Part shown: piece by piece, positions 1-6,454 of the stretch
How the letters are laid out: every line of letters begins with the position of its first letter
How positions within the stretch are numbered: position 1 is the first letter of the stretch
The notes under the pieces: model-generated
The model's input: the letters and a program-made list of their open reading frames with translations, nothing else
The model's database searches: none
Told to the model about the DNA's origin: nothing
DNA from: Nocardioidaceae bacterium
GTDB lineage: Bacteria; Actinomycetota; Actinomycetes; Propionibacteriales; Nocardioidaceae
Reading direction: 5' to 3'
DNA length: 13,257 nucleotides
Assembly (NCBI GenBank): GCA_013696015.1
Contig: JACCZI010000193.1
Span: forward strand, 1 to 13,257
Made by a program: the position numbers and the translations under genes

Positions 1-246
1 CTCGTAGCGAGCTGCGGTCGACGGCTTGACCTGCACGGCGGACAGCCAACGTGCCGACCAATCCGCAACCGTCACCTGCGACAGTGTGGGGTCGACGTAG
101 GCGCCGGTGACCACGGCGCTCGTCACACCGTCGAGGAACCGTTGCGCGTCGACCTTGCGGTCAAAGTGCTTCGCATGCTCGCGTCCGGCTGCGTCACGGT
201 ACCGAGCGCGCCAGGAGCCGTTAGTGCGTCGCTGAATGCTGGCCAT
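1..246 (-). CDS. Tyrosine site-specific integrase, N-terminal fragment (runs off window)
   Basis: Reading the minus strand from the ATG at 246 gives 82 uninterrupted codons to the window edge, starting MASIQRRTNGSWRARYRD and continuing with a KVDAQRFLDG segment, VVTGAYVDP and a WSARWLSAVQ stretch. This is the typical start of actinobacterial phage or ICE tyrosine recombinases: a short beta-rich arm-binding domain followed by the beginning of the SAM-like core-binding domain. The catalytic domain would lie beyond base 1. The start is convincing because the conserved N-terminus begins exactly at the ATG. A TGA overlaps that ATG (TGATG), and the codons before it read GKAGER-stop, resembling the tail of an excisionase-type gene that often precedes such integrases; this last point is inference. 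The gene is divergent to, and clearly homologous with, the integrase starting at 277. Family assignment is sound. Whether the gene is intact cannot be seen. Confidence 0.85.
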   Translation of the reverse strand, partial: MASIQRRTNGSWRARYRDAAGREHAKHFDRKVDAQRFLDGVTSAVVTGAYVDPTLSQVTVADWSARWLSAVQVKPSTAARYE

Positions 247-276
247 CAGCGCTCGCCTGCCTTTCCTCGAACCGAC

Positions 277-1389
277 TTGCCCAGCAGAGGCGGTTTCGTC
301 TCGCGGGCCCGCTACCGAGACGACGCGGGCCGCGAGCTCGCCCGGCACTTCGGACGGAAGGTCGACGCGCAGCGGTGGCTTGACGAGACGACCGCGAGCA
401 TCGTCACGGGCGCCTACGTCGCCCCGAGCGCCGGCCGGGTCACCTTCCGCGAGTACGCGGAGAAGTGGCGAGCGACGCAGGTGCATCGGCCCACGACTCA
501 GGCACACACCGAGACCATGCTGCGCAGGCACGCCTACCCGACGTTCGGCGACCGACCGTTGTCGTCAATCCTGCCCAGCGACGTGCAGGCGTGGGTGCAG
601 CGGCTCGGTACAGCCGACCCGGCGGCCAAGCGCAATGCGTTGTCGGCGACAACGGTGGGCGTGCTGCACAGCATCGTCTCCGGCGTGATGCGCTCGGCTG
701 TCCGGGACCGGCGCATCGTGGCGAATCCGTGCGAGGGGACGCGGCTCCCGAAGGCTCAGACTCGCCGCGTGGTGCCACCGACCACGGAGCAGGTCCTCGC
801 GGTCGCCGGTGCCATGCCGGATGCCTTGCGAGCGCTCGTGACGCTGGCGGCCGGGACCGGGATGCGGCAGGGCGAGTGCTTCGGGCTTACGGTCGACCGG
901 CTGGACTTCCTCCGCCGTACGGTGACCGTGGACCGGCAGCTGGTCACAATGCCGCGTCAGGCGCCGTTCCTGGCCTCTCCCAAGACGGCGGCCAGTGTGC
1001 GTACCATTCCGCTTCCCCAGGTCGTCGTCGACGCTCTGGCCGAGCACCTAGCGAGGTTCCCGGCAGGCGCTGGCGGGTTCGTGTTCACGCTGCGTGGCGA
1101 GCCAATCCGAAGGACGGCATTCGGGCACCTGTGGCGACCGGTCGTCAAGGCGGCGGGCCTACCGGCCGGGACCGGGTTCCATGCTATGAGGCACTACTAC
1201 GCCAGCCTGCTGATTCGGCACGGTGAGAGCGTCAAGACGGTTCAAGCTCGACTCGGCCACGCTTCGGCGGTGGAGACGTTGGACACCTACTCGCATCTGT
1301 GGCCGGATTCCGACGAGCGCTCGAGGGAAGCAGTCGACTCCGTTCTCGGGAATCTTGCGGACTGTGTGCGGACTAGCGAGGCTCGCTGA
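277..1389 (+). CDS. Tyrosine site-specific integrase/recombinase
   Basis: A 370-residue phage/ICE-type integrase that would cut and rejoin DNA at attachment sites through a 3'-phosphotyrosine intermediate. Numbering from the TTG at 277: an N-terminal arm (RARYRDDAGRE), a SAM-like core-binding domain about 55-150, and a catalytic domain about 165-355 with Arg197 (GTGMRQGE), Lys236 (SPKTAASVRT), His302 and Arg305 (HAMRH), His318 (LGHAS) and nucleophile Tyr328 (TLDTYSHLW), so the active site is complete. The open frame extends back to 142, but those 45 codons are the antisense of the opposing integrase and are unlikely to be translated. The TTG at 277 fits the family length but has no visible ribosome binding site, and the usual N-terminal 'MASIxRRxNGxW' is replaced by a divergent PSRGGFVS, so the 5' end may have been cut at an element junction. 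The stop lies about 30 bases from the rnpB 3' end. Confidence 0.85.
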   Translation: MPSRGGFVSRARYRDDAGRELARHFGRKVDAQRWLDETTASIVTGAYVAPSAGRVTFREYAEKWRATQVHRPTTQAHTETMLRRHAYPTFGDRPLSSILPSDVQAWVQRLGTADPAAKRNALSATTVGVLHSIVSGVMRSAVRDRRIVANPCEGTRLPKAQTRRVVPPTTEQVLAVAGAMPDALRALVTLAAGTGMRQGECFGLTVDRLDFLRRTVTVDRQLVTMPRQAPFLASPKTAASVRTIPLPQVVVDALAEHLARFPAGAGGFVFTLRGEPIRRTAFGHLWRPVVKAAGLPAGTGFHAMRHYYASLLIRHGESVKTVQARLGHASAVETLDTYSHLWPDSDERSREAVDSVLGNLADCVRTSEAR

Positions 1390-1450
1390 CCACGTTTACG
1401 CAGGTCAGAGGCTGTTTGGTGGATGAGCCGGCCTGTAGGCCGGATTCTGT
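1390..1450. other. Candidate attachment-site region at the rnpB 3' end
   Basis: The integrase gene stops at 1389 and the 3' end of the RNase P RNA gene lies at about 1421. Integrative elements commonly place their integrase directly beside the 3' end of a structural RNA gene, which they reconstitute on insertion. The rnpB terminus keeps its P1 strand and the ACAGAAT segment, so it is intact here. No second copy of the rnpB 3' end is visible in the window, so the core site cannot be delimited. This is inference from position alone. Confidence 0.3.
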
Positions 1451-1850
1451 GCGAGCGCTCTCGCGCCCCGGCGGCCATCCATCTCCCGAGCACCGTTGCC
1501 GGTGCCCTGTTGCGGCCTACCCGCAGACTCGGGCGAGCAGCCCTCGAACGTCCGCGCAGGCACGGCGATGCCGCACCCTCCTGGCCTTGCTCCGGGTGGG
1601 GTTTACCCAGCCGCCGCAGTCACCTACGGCGCTGGTGGTCTCTTACACCACCGTTTCACCCTTACCCGCACCCGTCGTCGCCACGTACGTCGTACGCAGT
1701 GACGACCGGGCCGCTGGCGGTCTGTCTCTGTGGCACTGTCCCGCGGGTCACCCCGGGTGGGTGTTGCCCACCACCCTGCTCGATGGAGTCCGGACCTTCC
1801 TCGGCGAACGGGTTACCCCGCCCGACGCGGCCGCCCGGCCGGCTCATCCG
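1421..1850 (-). ncRNA. rnpB: RNase P RNA (class A)
   Basis: Catalytic RNA of ribonuclease P, which removes 5' leaders from pre-tRNAs. Read on the minus strand, the terminal helix P1 forms between GGATGAGCCGGCC (1849-1837) and GGCCGGCTCATCC (1433-1421), a 13-bp match that sets both ends at about 430 nt. Conserved core segments in order: GAGGAAGGTCCGGACTCC (1802-1785), GCAGGGTGGTGGG, GACAGTGCCACAGAGACAG, AAGGGTGAAACGGTGG, GGTAAACCCC with the GGU that pairs with the tRNA CCA end, GTTCGAGGGCTGCTCGCCCG, and the 3' ACAGAATCCGGCC (1450-1438). P4 carries a G at 1796 where bacterial RNAs usually have A, matched by C at 1438 on the other strand. Open frames crossing this region are spurious. It lies downstream of the RNB gene on the same strand. 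Confidence 0.97.
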
Positions 1851-1856
1851 CGGTCC

Positions 1857-1862
1857 AGGGTA
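1857..1862 (-). promoter_or_regulatory. Putative -10 element of rnpB
   Basis: On the minus strand TACCCT (1862-1857) fits the TAnnnT form of actinobacterial housekeeping -10 boxes. It ends six bases before the first base of P1 (1850), the spacing expected if transcription starts at the mature 5' end. No good -35 is visible. A GGACCGGTCC palindrome (1876-1885) lies just upstream. This placement implies that rnpB has its own promoter in the short gap after the RNB gene. Confidence 0.45.
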
Positions 1863-1911
1863 GCCCTTCCGATCCGGACCGGTCCTGCAAGTGGGTGTGT
1901 CGCAGCGGAGC

Positions 1912-3345
1912 TCACGCGAGCGAGAAGCGCACGGTGCGCTGAGCGGGGTCGGCGGCGTCGAGGCGCACCTGCACCGTGTCGCCGAGAGCCAGCGCCGCAT
2001 CGGCTCGCACCGACGCCTCGACAGCGGGCTCGGCGATGACGACCGTGCCCTCACGGGGAGACTCGTCGTCGATATCGACGACCACCCCCGCGAACACCGA
2101 GCCGACCGACCCGGCGAGCACCCCGGCCTCGACCAGGTCGATCACCGCGCGGTCGAACGACGCCGCGCGGCGGTCGGACTCCTTCATTACCGCCGGGAGA
2201 TCACGCAGCGAGGCGCGGACCCATTCCGGCACCGGCTCGTCGGCGCAGAGGGACACGCAGATCTCCCCCACGTAGCGGTCGGCCAGCCGCCGCAGCGGCG
2301 CGGTGGCATGCGCGTACTCCTCGGCGATCGCCGCATGCAGCGGCTGCTCCGGGACGCCACCCTCGAAGGCCATGTAGCCGGCACCGCGCAGCAGCCGGGT
2401 GCAGGCCTCCAGCATCGCGGCGTGAGTTGGCTTGGCCGGGTCGAGCGTCGCGACGAACATCGGGTACGACATCGCCTCGGGCCAGGCGATGTGCAGCGCC
2501 CGAGCGGTGCGTCGCAGCCGGCCGACCGCCCGCGGCTGCGCGGGTGGCAGCGTGCGCAACAACCCCACCTCCGCGTACATCATCATGTCGGCCGCAGCCA
2601 TGCCGGTGAGGAGTGAGATCTGCGCGTTCCACTCCTCGACGGGCAGCTGCGCTCGGTAGGTCAGCGACCAGCAGCCGTCGGAGGTGACCACCTCCTGCTC
2701 GGGCAGCGGCAGAGAGACGCCACCACGCTCGCGTTCCCGTTCCTGGCGCAACGAACCGACATCGCGCAGCAGTCGGACTCCTTCGGGCGCCTCACCCGTG
2801 TCCAGACCCCGTTGCACCTGCCCGTAGTCGTACTGCGCCCGGCTGCGGACCCGGACGCGTCGGACGTCGGCCTGTCGCTGGTCGCCATGCGCGTCGAGGT
2901 CGATCCGCCACACCAGAGCCGGACACAGCTGCCCAGGCAGCAGGCTGGCCGCCCCCTCGGAAAACGCTGGTGGGTGCAGCGGGATCCGATGGTCGGGGGC
3001 GTACAACGTCTGCCCGCGCCGGTGCGCCTCCGCGTCGACTGCCCCACCCGGGCGTACGAATGTGGCGACGTCGGCGATGGCGTACCACACCGTGAAGCCG
3101 GTGCCCGACCGCTCGATGTAGACGGCTTGGTCCAGGTCCCGGGACCCGGGCGGGTCGATTGTCACAAACGGCAGGGCGGTCATGTCCTCGTCGGGCAGCG
3201 ACGCCATCCTCGTCGCCTCGTCGGCCTCGGCCAGCACCTCGGGAGGGAAGTCGTCGTGGATGTCGAGCTCGGCCGCGATCGCGGCGATGCCAGCCGTGAA
3301 CGTCGACGCATCGACGCCATGCAGGCGCAGGCTCCGACGTGCCAC
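1912..3345 (-). CDS. RNB-domain 3'-5' exoribonuclease (RNase II/R family)
   Basis: A 477-residue hydrolytic 3'-5' exoribonuclease of the RNB family, cytoplasmic, expected to degrade RNA processively with Mg2+. The catalytic loop is TIDPPGSRDLDQA, giving metal-binding Asp64, Asp70 and Asp72, with Gln73 where E. coli RNase II has a fourth aspartate. I recall the DLDQA form as usual in the short actinobacterial branch, so this is probably not a defect. The late motif YAHATAPLRRLADRYVGE supplies the conserved arginines. The last 80 residues look like a small beta-barrel; there is no recognisable N-terminal cold-shock pair, consistent with the shorter length. The start is GTG at 3345 with AGGAGG (3355-3350) just before it; the longer open frame back to 3783 is a shadow of the RNase H gene. 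It follows the RNase H/phosphatase gene by 58 bases and precedes rnpB. Confidence 0.92.
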   Translation of the reverse strand: MARRSLRLHGVDASTFTAGIAAIAAELDIHDDFPPEVLAEADEATRMASLPDEDMTALPFVTIDPPGSRDLDQAVYIERSGTGFTVWYAIADVATFVRPGGAVDAEAHRRGQTLYAPDHRIPLHPPAFSEGAASLLPGQLCPALVWRIDLDAHGDQRQADVRRVRVRSRAQYDYGQVQRGLDTGEAPEGVRLLRDVGSLRQERERERGGVSLPLPEQEVVTSDGCWSLTYRAQLPVEEWNAQISLLTGMAAADMMMYAEVGLLRTLPPAQPRAVGRLRRTARALHIAWPEAMSYPMFVATLDPAKPTHAAMLEACTRLLRGAGYMAFEGGVPEQPLHAAIAEEYAHATAPLRRLADRYVGEICVSLCADEPVPEWVRASLRDLPAVMKESDRRAASFDRAVIDLVEAGVLAGSVGSVFAGVVVDIDDESPREGTVVIAEPAVEASVRADAALALGDTVQVRLDAADPAQRTVRFSLA

Positions 3346-3380
3346 GGTGCCTCCTGACGCGGGCTTTGGCGGCTCTGCGG

Positions 3381-3386
3381 ATCCTA
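3381..3386 (-). promoter_or_regulatory. Putative -10 element for the RNB gene
   Basis: In the 58-base gap between the RNase H/phosphatase stop (3404) and the RNB start (3345), the minus strand reads TAGGAT (3386-3381), a good TAnnnT -10. Transcription would begin near 3374, leaving about 30 bases of leader that include AGGAGG. The -35 region (around GACTGA) is weak, so the gene may equally be read through from upstream. Confidence 0.3.
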
Positions 3387-3403
3387 TCGCCGGCGCTCGC
3401 TGC

Positions 3404-4378
3404 TCAGTCGGGGACAGTCGAGAGCTGCTGCAGCATGGGGACGCCGTCGGCCCCCCAGCGCAAGGTAGTGAGCGACGCCGGTGCGACCTGCATGCGGTGG
3501 ACAACGTGCAGCGGTGCGTCGAGGACGACACGGACGAGCATCCTGATCGGCGTGGCATGGCTGACAACCAGCACGGTCCGACCGGCGTACACCGCGAGCA
3601 GGCCGTCGAGGGCAGTCCGGATCCGTGTTGCGACGTCGGTGGTGGACTCGCCCGTAACCGGCTCGGCCAGGTCCTCGACCAGGCCCACCTCGAGCTCCAA
3701 CGCCGCGGCCACCAGGTCGGCTGTCTCGCGGGCGCTCCGCAGCGGCGAGCTGACGATTGTCTCGACGCCGCCCCGCCTGGCAAGCCATCTGGCGGCTCGC
3801 TTCGCCTGAGCGCGCCCCTCGGCGGTGAGCCCCGGACTGGCGCCGCCCGAACCGCGAAGCACGCCGGACCGGCTACCGGAAGTGACGGCGTCGCGGAGCA
3901 GCATCAAGGTGGTGGTCGGGTCCGGTTCACCGAGGACCGCCAGTCGGTCAATAGTCGGCGCGTCCGGCGTCGGTGAACGGCCGTCGAGGGCCGCGTTGAG
4001 CAGCTCGTCGGCCGCCGCGTTGCGCTCGCGCGGTACCCATGTCCACGTCACGCCCGACGGCGCGAGGCGGGCGGCCTCGAGCGCTAGTGGCTTCATGTCC
4101 GGGTGCTTGATCTTCCACCGGCCTGCCATCTGCTCGATGACCAGCTTGGAGTCCATGCGCACCTCGACCTGCGCCAGTGGCGTGTGGTGGCGTACGAGCT
4201 CCAGGCCGGCGATCAGTCCGCGGTACTCCGCCACGTTGTTGGTGGCGACCCCGATCCGCTCGGCCCGCTCCGCCAGCACCGCACCGGTGCCGGCATCGCG
4301 GAGCAGCGCGCCGTACGCCGCCGGACCGGGGTTGCCTCGCGAACCGCCGTCGGCCTCGACGATGACCCGCAGCGACAT
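3404..4378 (-). CDS. RNase H / histidine-phosphatase fusion with altered phosphatase active site
   Basis: A 324-residue two-domain protein matching the actinobacterial 'bifunctional RNase H/acid phosphatase' family (Mycobacterium Rv2228c type). Residues 1-140 form a type I RNase H with the full acidic set Asp10 (EADGGSRGNPGP), Glu51 (NNVAEYRGL), Asp76 (VRMDSKLVIEQM) and Asp124 (RNAAADELLN), which cleaves RNA in RNA-DNA hybrids. Residues 157-320 form a histidine-phosphatase (CobC-like) domain. There the signature LLRHGxT reads LLRDAVT: the phosphoryl-accepting His is Asp163 and the next Gly is Ala, while SSPLRSARETA and VVSHATP (His274) persist. The phosphatase is therefore probably inactive, or at least not a normal phosphohistidine enzyme. 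The ATG at 4378 shares its A with the zinc-ribbon TGA (TGATG), implying translational coupling; the longer frame to 4498 overlaps that gene and is rejected. Confidence 0.92.
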   Translation of the reverse strand: MSLRVIVEADGGSRGNPGPAAYGALLRDAGTGAVLAERAERIGVATNNVAEYRGLIAGLELVRHHTPLAQVEVRMDSKLVIEQMAGRWKIKHPDMKPLALEAARLAPSGVTWTWVPRERNAAADELLNAALDGRSPTPDAPTIDRLAVLGEPDPTTTLMLLRDAVTSGSRSGVLRGSGGASPGLTAEGRAQAKRAARWLARRGGVETIVSSPLRSARETADLVAAALELEVGLVEDLAEPVTGESTTDVATRIRTALDGLLAVYAGRTVLVVSHATPIRMLVRVVLDAPLHVVHRMQVAPASLTTLRWGADGVPMLQQLSTVPD

Positions 4379-5121
4379 CACACTCCGATGTCCGACATCC
4401 GTACCAGGATGCGGTTGCACTCGGGGCAGCGCAGCACCTCGTCGGGAGCCGCAGCGGCGGTGTCGGCCATGTCGGAGGCAGTGAGCTCGAGCCGACACCC
4501 TTCACACCGTCGCCGGCGCAGTGCGGCCGCGCCGACGCCGTCAGCCTGGCTCCGCATCCGCTCATACAGCGTCACCAGCGGCTCGGGCAGGTCGGACACG
4601 AGAAGCTCCCGCTCACCCAGCGCCACGCGCGCCTGCGCGTCGAGATCCGAGACCGCTTGGTCGAGGGCCGACTGGAGCTCGCCGGCCCGCGCCGCCATCT
4701 CGTCGGTCTCCGCGGTCACCTCGGCAAGGGAGCGCTGAGCACTCTCGAGCTGCTCCATGACCTCCAGCTCGGTGTCCTCGAGCGAGGAGATGCGCCGCTC
4801 GAGGCTCACGACCTCCTGCTGCAGCTGCTCCAGGTCGCGCGGTGACGATACGGCCCCGGTTTCCAGCCGCTGCTGATTGCGGATCCGGCGCTCTTTGACC
4901 CGTTCGACATCGACATCGGCCTTGCGCTGGTCGTGGCCGAGGTCGCTGACCTGGGTCTCGAGGGCGACCCGGCGACCAGCGAGCTCGCCGCGGCGGGCGT
5001 CGAGACGGTCGAGCTCTGCCTGCTGCGGCAGAGTGCGCTTGCGGTGAGCCAGCTGAGCCAGCTGAGCGTCCAGCCGGGCAACGTCGAGCAGCGCCGCCTG
5101 GGCGTGCGGGTCGGCTTTCAG
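4378..5121 (-). CDS. Coiled-coil C4 zinc-ribbon protein (DUF164), CTG start
   Basis: A 247-residue homologue of the actinobacterial zinc-ribbon protein family (Rv2229c type). The molecular role is not established; a nucleic-acid or protein scaffold is suggested by its shape. Residues about 10-175 are a long antiparallel coiled coil rich in Leu, Glu, Arg and Gln; the C-terminus carries a four-cysteine ribbon with CEGC and CPEC knuckles. The start needs comment: in this frame a TGA lies at 5139-5137, and the next ATG, GTG or TTG is the GTG at 4809, inside the coiled coil and far too late. The conserved N-terminus (KADPHAQAALLDVARLDAQL) begins right after CTG at 5121, preceded by AGGAG (5133-5129) with 7-base spacing. 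The CTG overlaps the nif3 stop as CTGA, the equivalent of the common ATGA coupling. It overlaps the RNase H gene by one base downstream. Confidence 0.9.
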   Translation of the reverse strand: MKADPHAQAALLDVARLDAQLAQLAHRKRTLPQQAELDRLDARRGELAGRRVALETQVSDLGHDQRKADVDVERVKERRIRNQQRLETGAVSSPRDLEQLQQEVVSLERRISSLEDTELEVMEQLESAQRSLAEVTAETDEMAARAGELQSALDQAVSDLDAQARVALGERELLVSDLPEPLVTLYERMRSQADGVGAAALRRRRCEGCRLELTASDMADTAAAAPDEVLRCPECNRILVRMSDIGV

Positions 5122-6302
5122 GGGACGGCTCCTGTGTCACGGCAGGTCATTGGAAGGTGCAGCGACCACGGGTCGGTGATCGTGGTGCTCACCAGGGTCT
5201 CCACCGTAGTCCCCTTCTCCGCCAGCACCTCCCTCAGCCGCCTGGCAGCCACCGGAAGCCAGAGCCACTCCGCAGCCCAATGCGGCACGTCGACGAGGGC
5301 TGGTGTGCCAGCCTCGGCGCGTCCATGCTCGAGCAGCTCGCTGGCCGGATGGTGACGCAGGTCGGACGTGACGTACGCGTCGGCGCCGCTGGTGCGGACG
5401 CGATCGAGCAGAAAGTCCCCGGCGCCCCCGCACACGGCTACCGTCTCGACGATGCGATCCAGCTCGCCCGCGACGCGCACCACACCAGCCGTCGCCGGCA
5501 GCGCAGCCACGACGGCTGCGGCGAAGTCGCGCAGCGACACCGGTTGCGGCAGCACGCCCACTCGTCCGCTGCCGCGTCCGCCGTCGATCGCGGCCAACTC
5601 GAGCACGTCGAACGCGGGCTCTTCGTACGGGTGCGCGGCGCGCAGCGCCGCCATAACGGGTCCGCGCAGCGGGCGCCGCATCACCATCTCGATCCGCGTC
5701 TCCTTCACCCGCGTGATCTCGCCGGCCGTCCCGATCGTCGGATCGGCGCCGGGCAGCGGCCGGAAGGTGCCCAGGCCGCTGCTGGTGAACCCACACTGCT
5801 CGTAGTCGCCGAAGGTACCGGCGCCGGCGGCCGCCAACGCTGCCATGACCGCGCTGGCCTGTCCATCCGGGACGAACGTGACCAGCTTGTCGAGCGCGTC
5901 GGCCGGCTCCGGCGCCAACGGGCGCAGCTCAACGAGCCCGAGAGCCGTGGCCAACGCCTCCGACACCCCGTCCGGCGGCGAGTCGGCGTTCGTGTGACAC
6001 GTGTGCAAAGCCACTCCGTGCCGGATCAGCGTGTGCAGCACCTTGCCCTTCGGCGTTGTCGCGGCAACACCGTGCACGGCTCTCAGCAGCAACGGGTGGT
6101 GGGTGACGAGGAGGTCGACGACGGCTTCGACAGCCTCGTGTACGACCGCCTCGACCGGGTCGACGGCAAAGAGGACGCGACCGACCTCGGCATCGGGGTC
6201 ACCACAGACAGTGCCGACGGCATCCCACTCGGCCGCCCATCCGGGGTCGTACAGCTGGTCGAGTGCGGCCAAGACTTCGGACAACCGCACGCGCTGGGTC
6301 AC
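5118..6302 (-). CDS. Nif3-like dinuclear metal-centre protein
   Basis: A 394-residue member of the Nif3/YqfO (DUF34) family, cytosolic toroidal hexamers with a two-metal site; proposed roles include GTP cyclohydrolase I type 2 or metal handling, none firmly proven. Visible hallmarks: N-terminal AEWDAVGTVCGDP, metal-ligand motif LLVTHHPLLL, HTCHTNAD, and the C-terminal DVPHWAAEWLWLP supplying the late His and Glu ligands. Residues about 140-245 form the PII/CutA-like insert found in the long form (DKLVTFVPDG, HPYEEPAFDV). The start is GTG at 6302; a TAGCCT -10-like element ends 6 bases upstream, so the message may be leaderless. It is the first gene of a coupled set (nif3-like, zinc ribbon, RNase H/phosphatase), a gene order conserved in mycobacteria. 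Confidence 0.93.
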   Translation of the reverse strand: MTQRVRLSEVLAALDQLYDPGWAAEWDAVGTVCGDPDAEVGRVLFAVDPVEAVVHEAVEAVVDLLVTHHPLLLRAVHGVAATTPKGKVLHTLIRHGVALHTCHTNADSPPDGVSEALATALGLVELRPLAPEPADALDKLVTFVPDGQASAVMAALAAAGAGTFGDYEQCGFTSSGLGTFRPLPGADPTIGTAGEITRVKETRIEMVMRRPLRGPVMAALRAAHPYEEPAFDVLELAAIDGGRGSGRVGVLPQPVSLRDFAAAVVAALPATAGVVRVAGELDRIVETVAVCGGAGDFLLDRVRTSGADAYVTSDLRHHPASELLEHGRAEAGTPALVDVPHWAAEWLWLPVAARRLREVLAEKGTTVETLVSTTITDPWSLHLPMTCRDTGAVP

Positions 6303-6308
6303 CGCCGA

Positions 6309-6314
6309 AGGCTA
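6309..6314 (-). promoter_or_regulatory. Putative -10 element for the nif3-like operon
   Basis: The minus strand reads TAGCCT (6314-6309), matching TAnnnT, with six bases to the GTG start at 6302. That spacing would place the transcription start at or next to the start codon, a leaderless arrangement common in actinobacteria and consistent with the lack of a clear ribosome binding site. The -35 region is not recognisable. Confidence 0.35.
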
Positions 6315-6324
6315 GCCACCGCGC

Positions 6325-6364
6325 GGCCAACCGAGCGCACCGGCAACCGGGAACGGCAACCGGG
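6325..6364. repeat. Short direct repeats upstream of the nif3-like gene
   Basis: CGGCAACCGGG occurs perfectly at 6341-6351 and 6354-6364 (13-bp spacing). A degenerate version, CGGCCAACCGAG, lies just before it at about 6325. The array lies about 25-60 bases upstream of the nif3-like start, overlapping where a -35 would be. It could be an operator. No known regulator is recognised from the motif. Confidence 0.45.
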
Positions 6365-6416
6365 CGCTTCGAACGGCTGAGGATCACTTCCAACGGGTTC
6401 GGACCAAATTGGGAGT

Positions 6417-6448
6417 GTCTCTATCCCAGGTGAACATGGGATAGAGAC
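6417..6448 (-). terminator. Perfect 12-bp hairpin after the dehydrogenase gene
   Basis: GTCTCTATCCCA (6417-6428) and TGGGATAGAGAC (6437-6448) are perfect inverted copies around the 8-base loop GGTGAACA. The hairpin begins 7 bases past the dehydrogenase stop (6455) and about 115 bases before the nif3-like start, where a terminator would insulate the two same-strand units. There is no U tract, as is common for actinobacterial hairpin terminators. The stem is unusually AT-rich for this genome, so a dimeric protein-binding operator is an alternative. Confidence 0.55.
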
Positions 6449-6454
6449 GACGGC

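Noticed and set aside
142..276. Extension of the plus-strand integrase back to an ATG-like start at 142
   Set aside because: These codons are the exact antisense of the opposing integrase N-terminus, and the encoded residues do not resemble any integrase start.
1416..2054. Several open frames on both strands across this region
   Set aside because: They overlap the structured RNase P RNA gene; open frames here result from high GC and have no conserved protein features.
3346..3783. Upstream extension of the RNB exoribonuclease frame
   Set aside because: It lies inside the RNase H/phosphatase gene in another frame, and the GTG at 3345 has its own AGGAGG and matches the family N-terminus.
4378..4809. 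Zinc-ribbon gene starting at GTG 4809
   Set aside because: This would remove most of the conserved coiled coil; the homologous sequence continues unbroken to the CTG at 5121.
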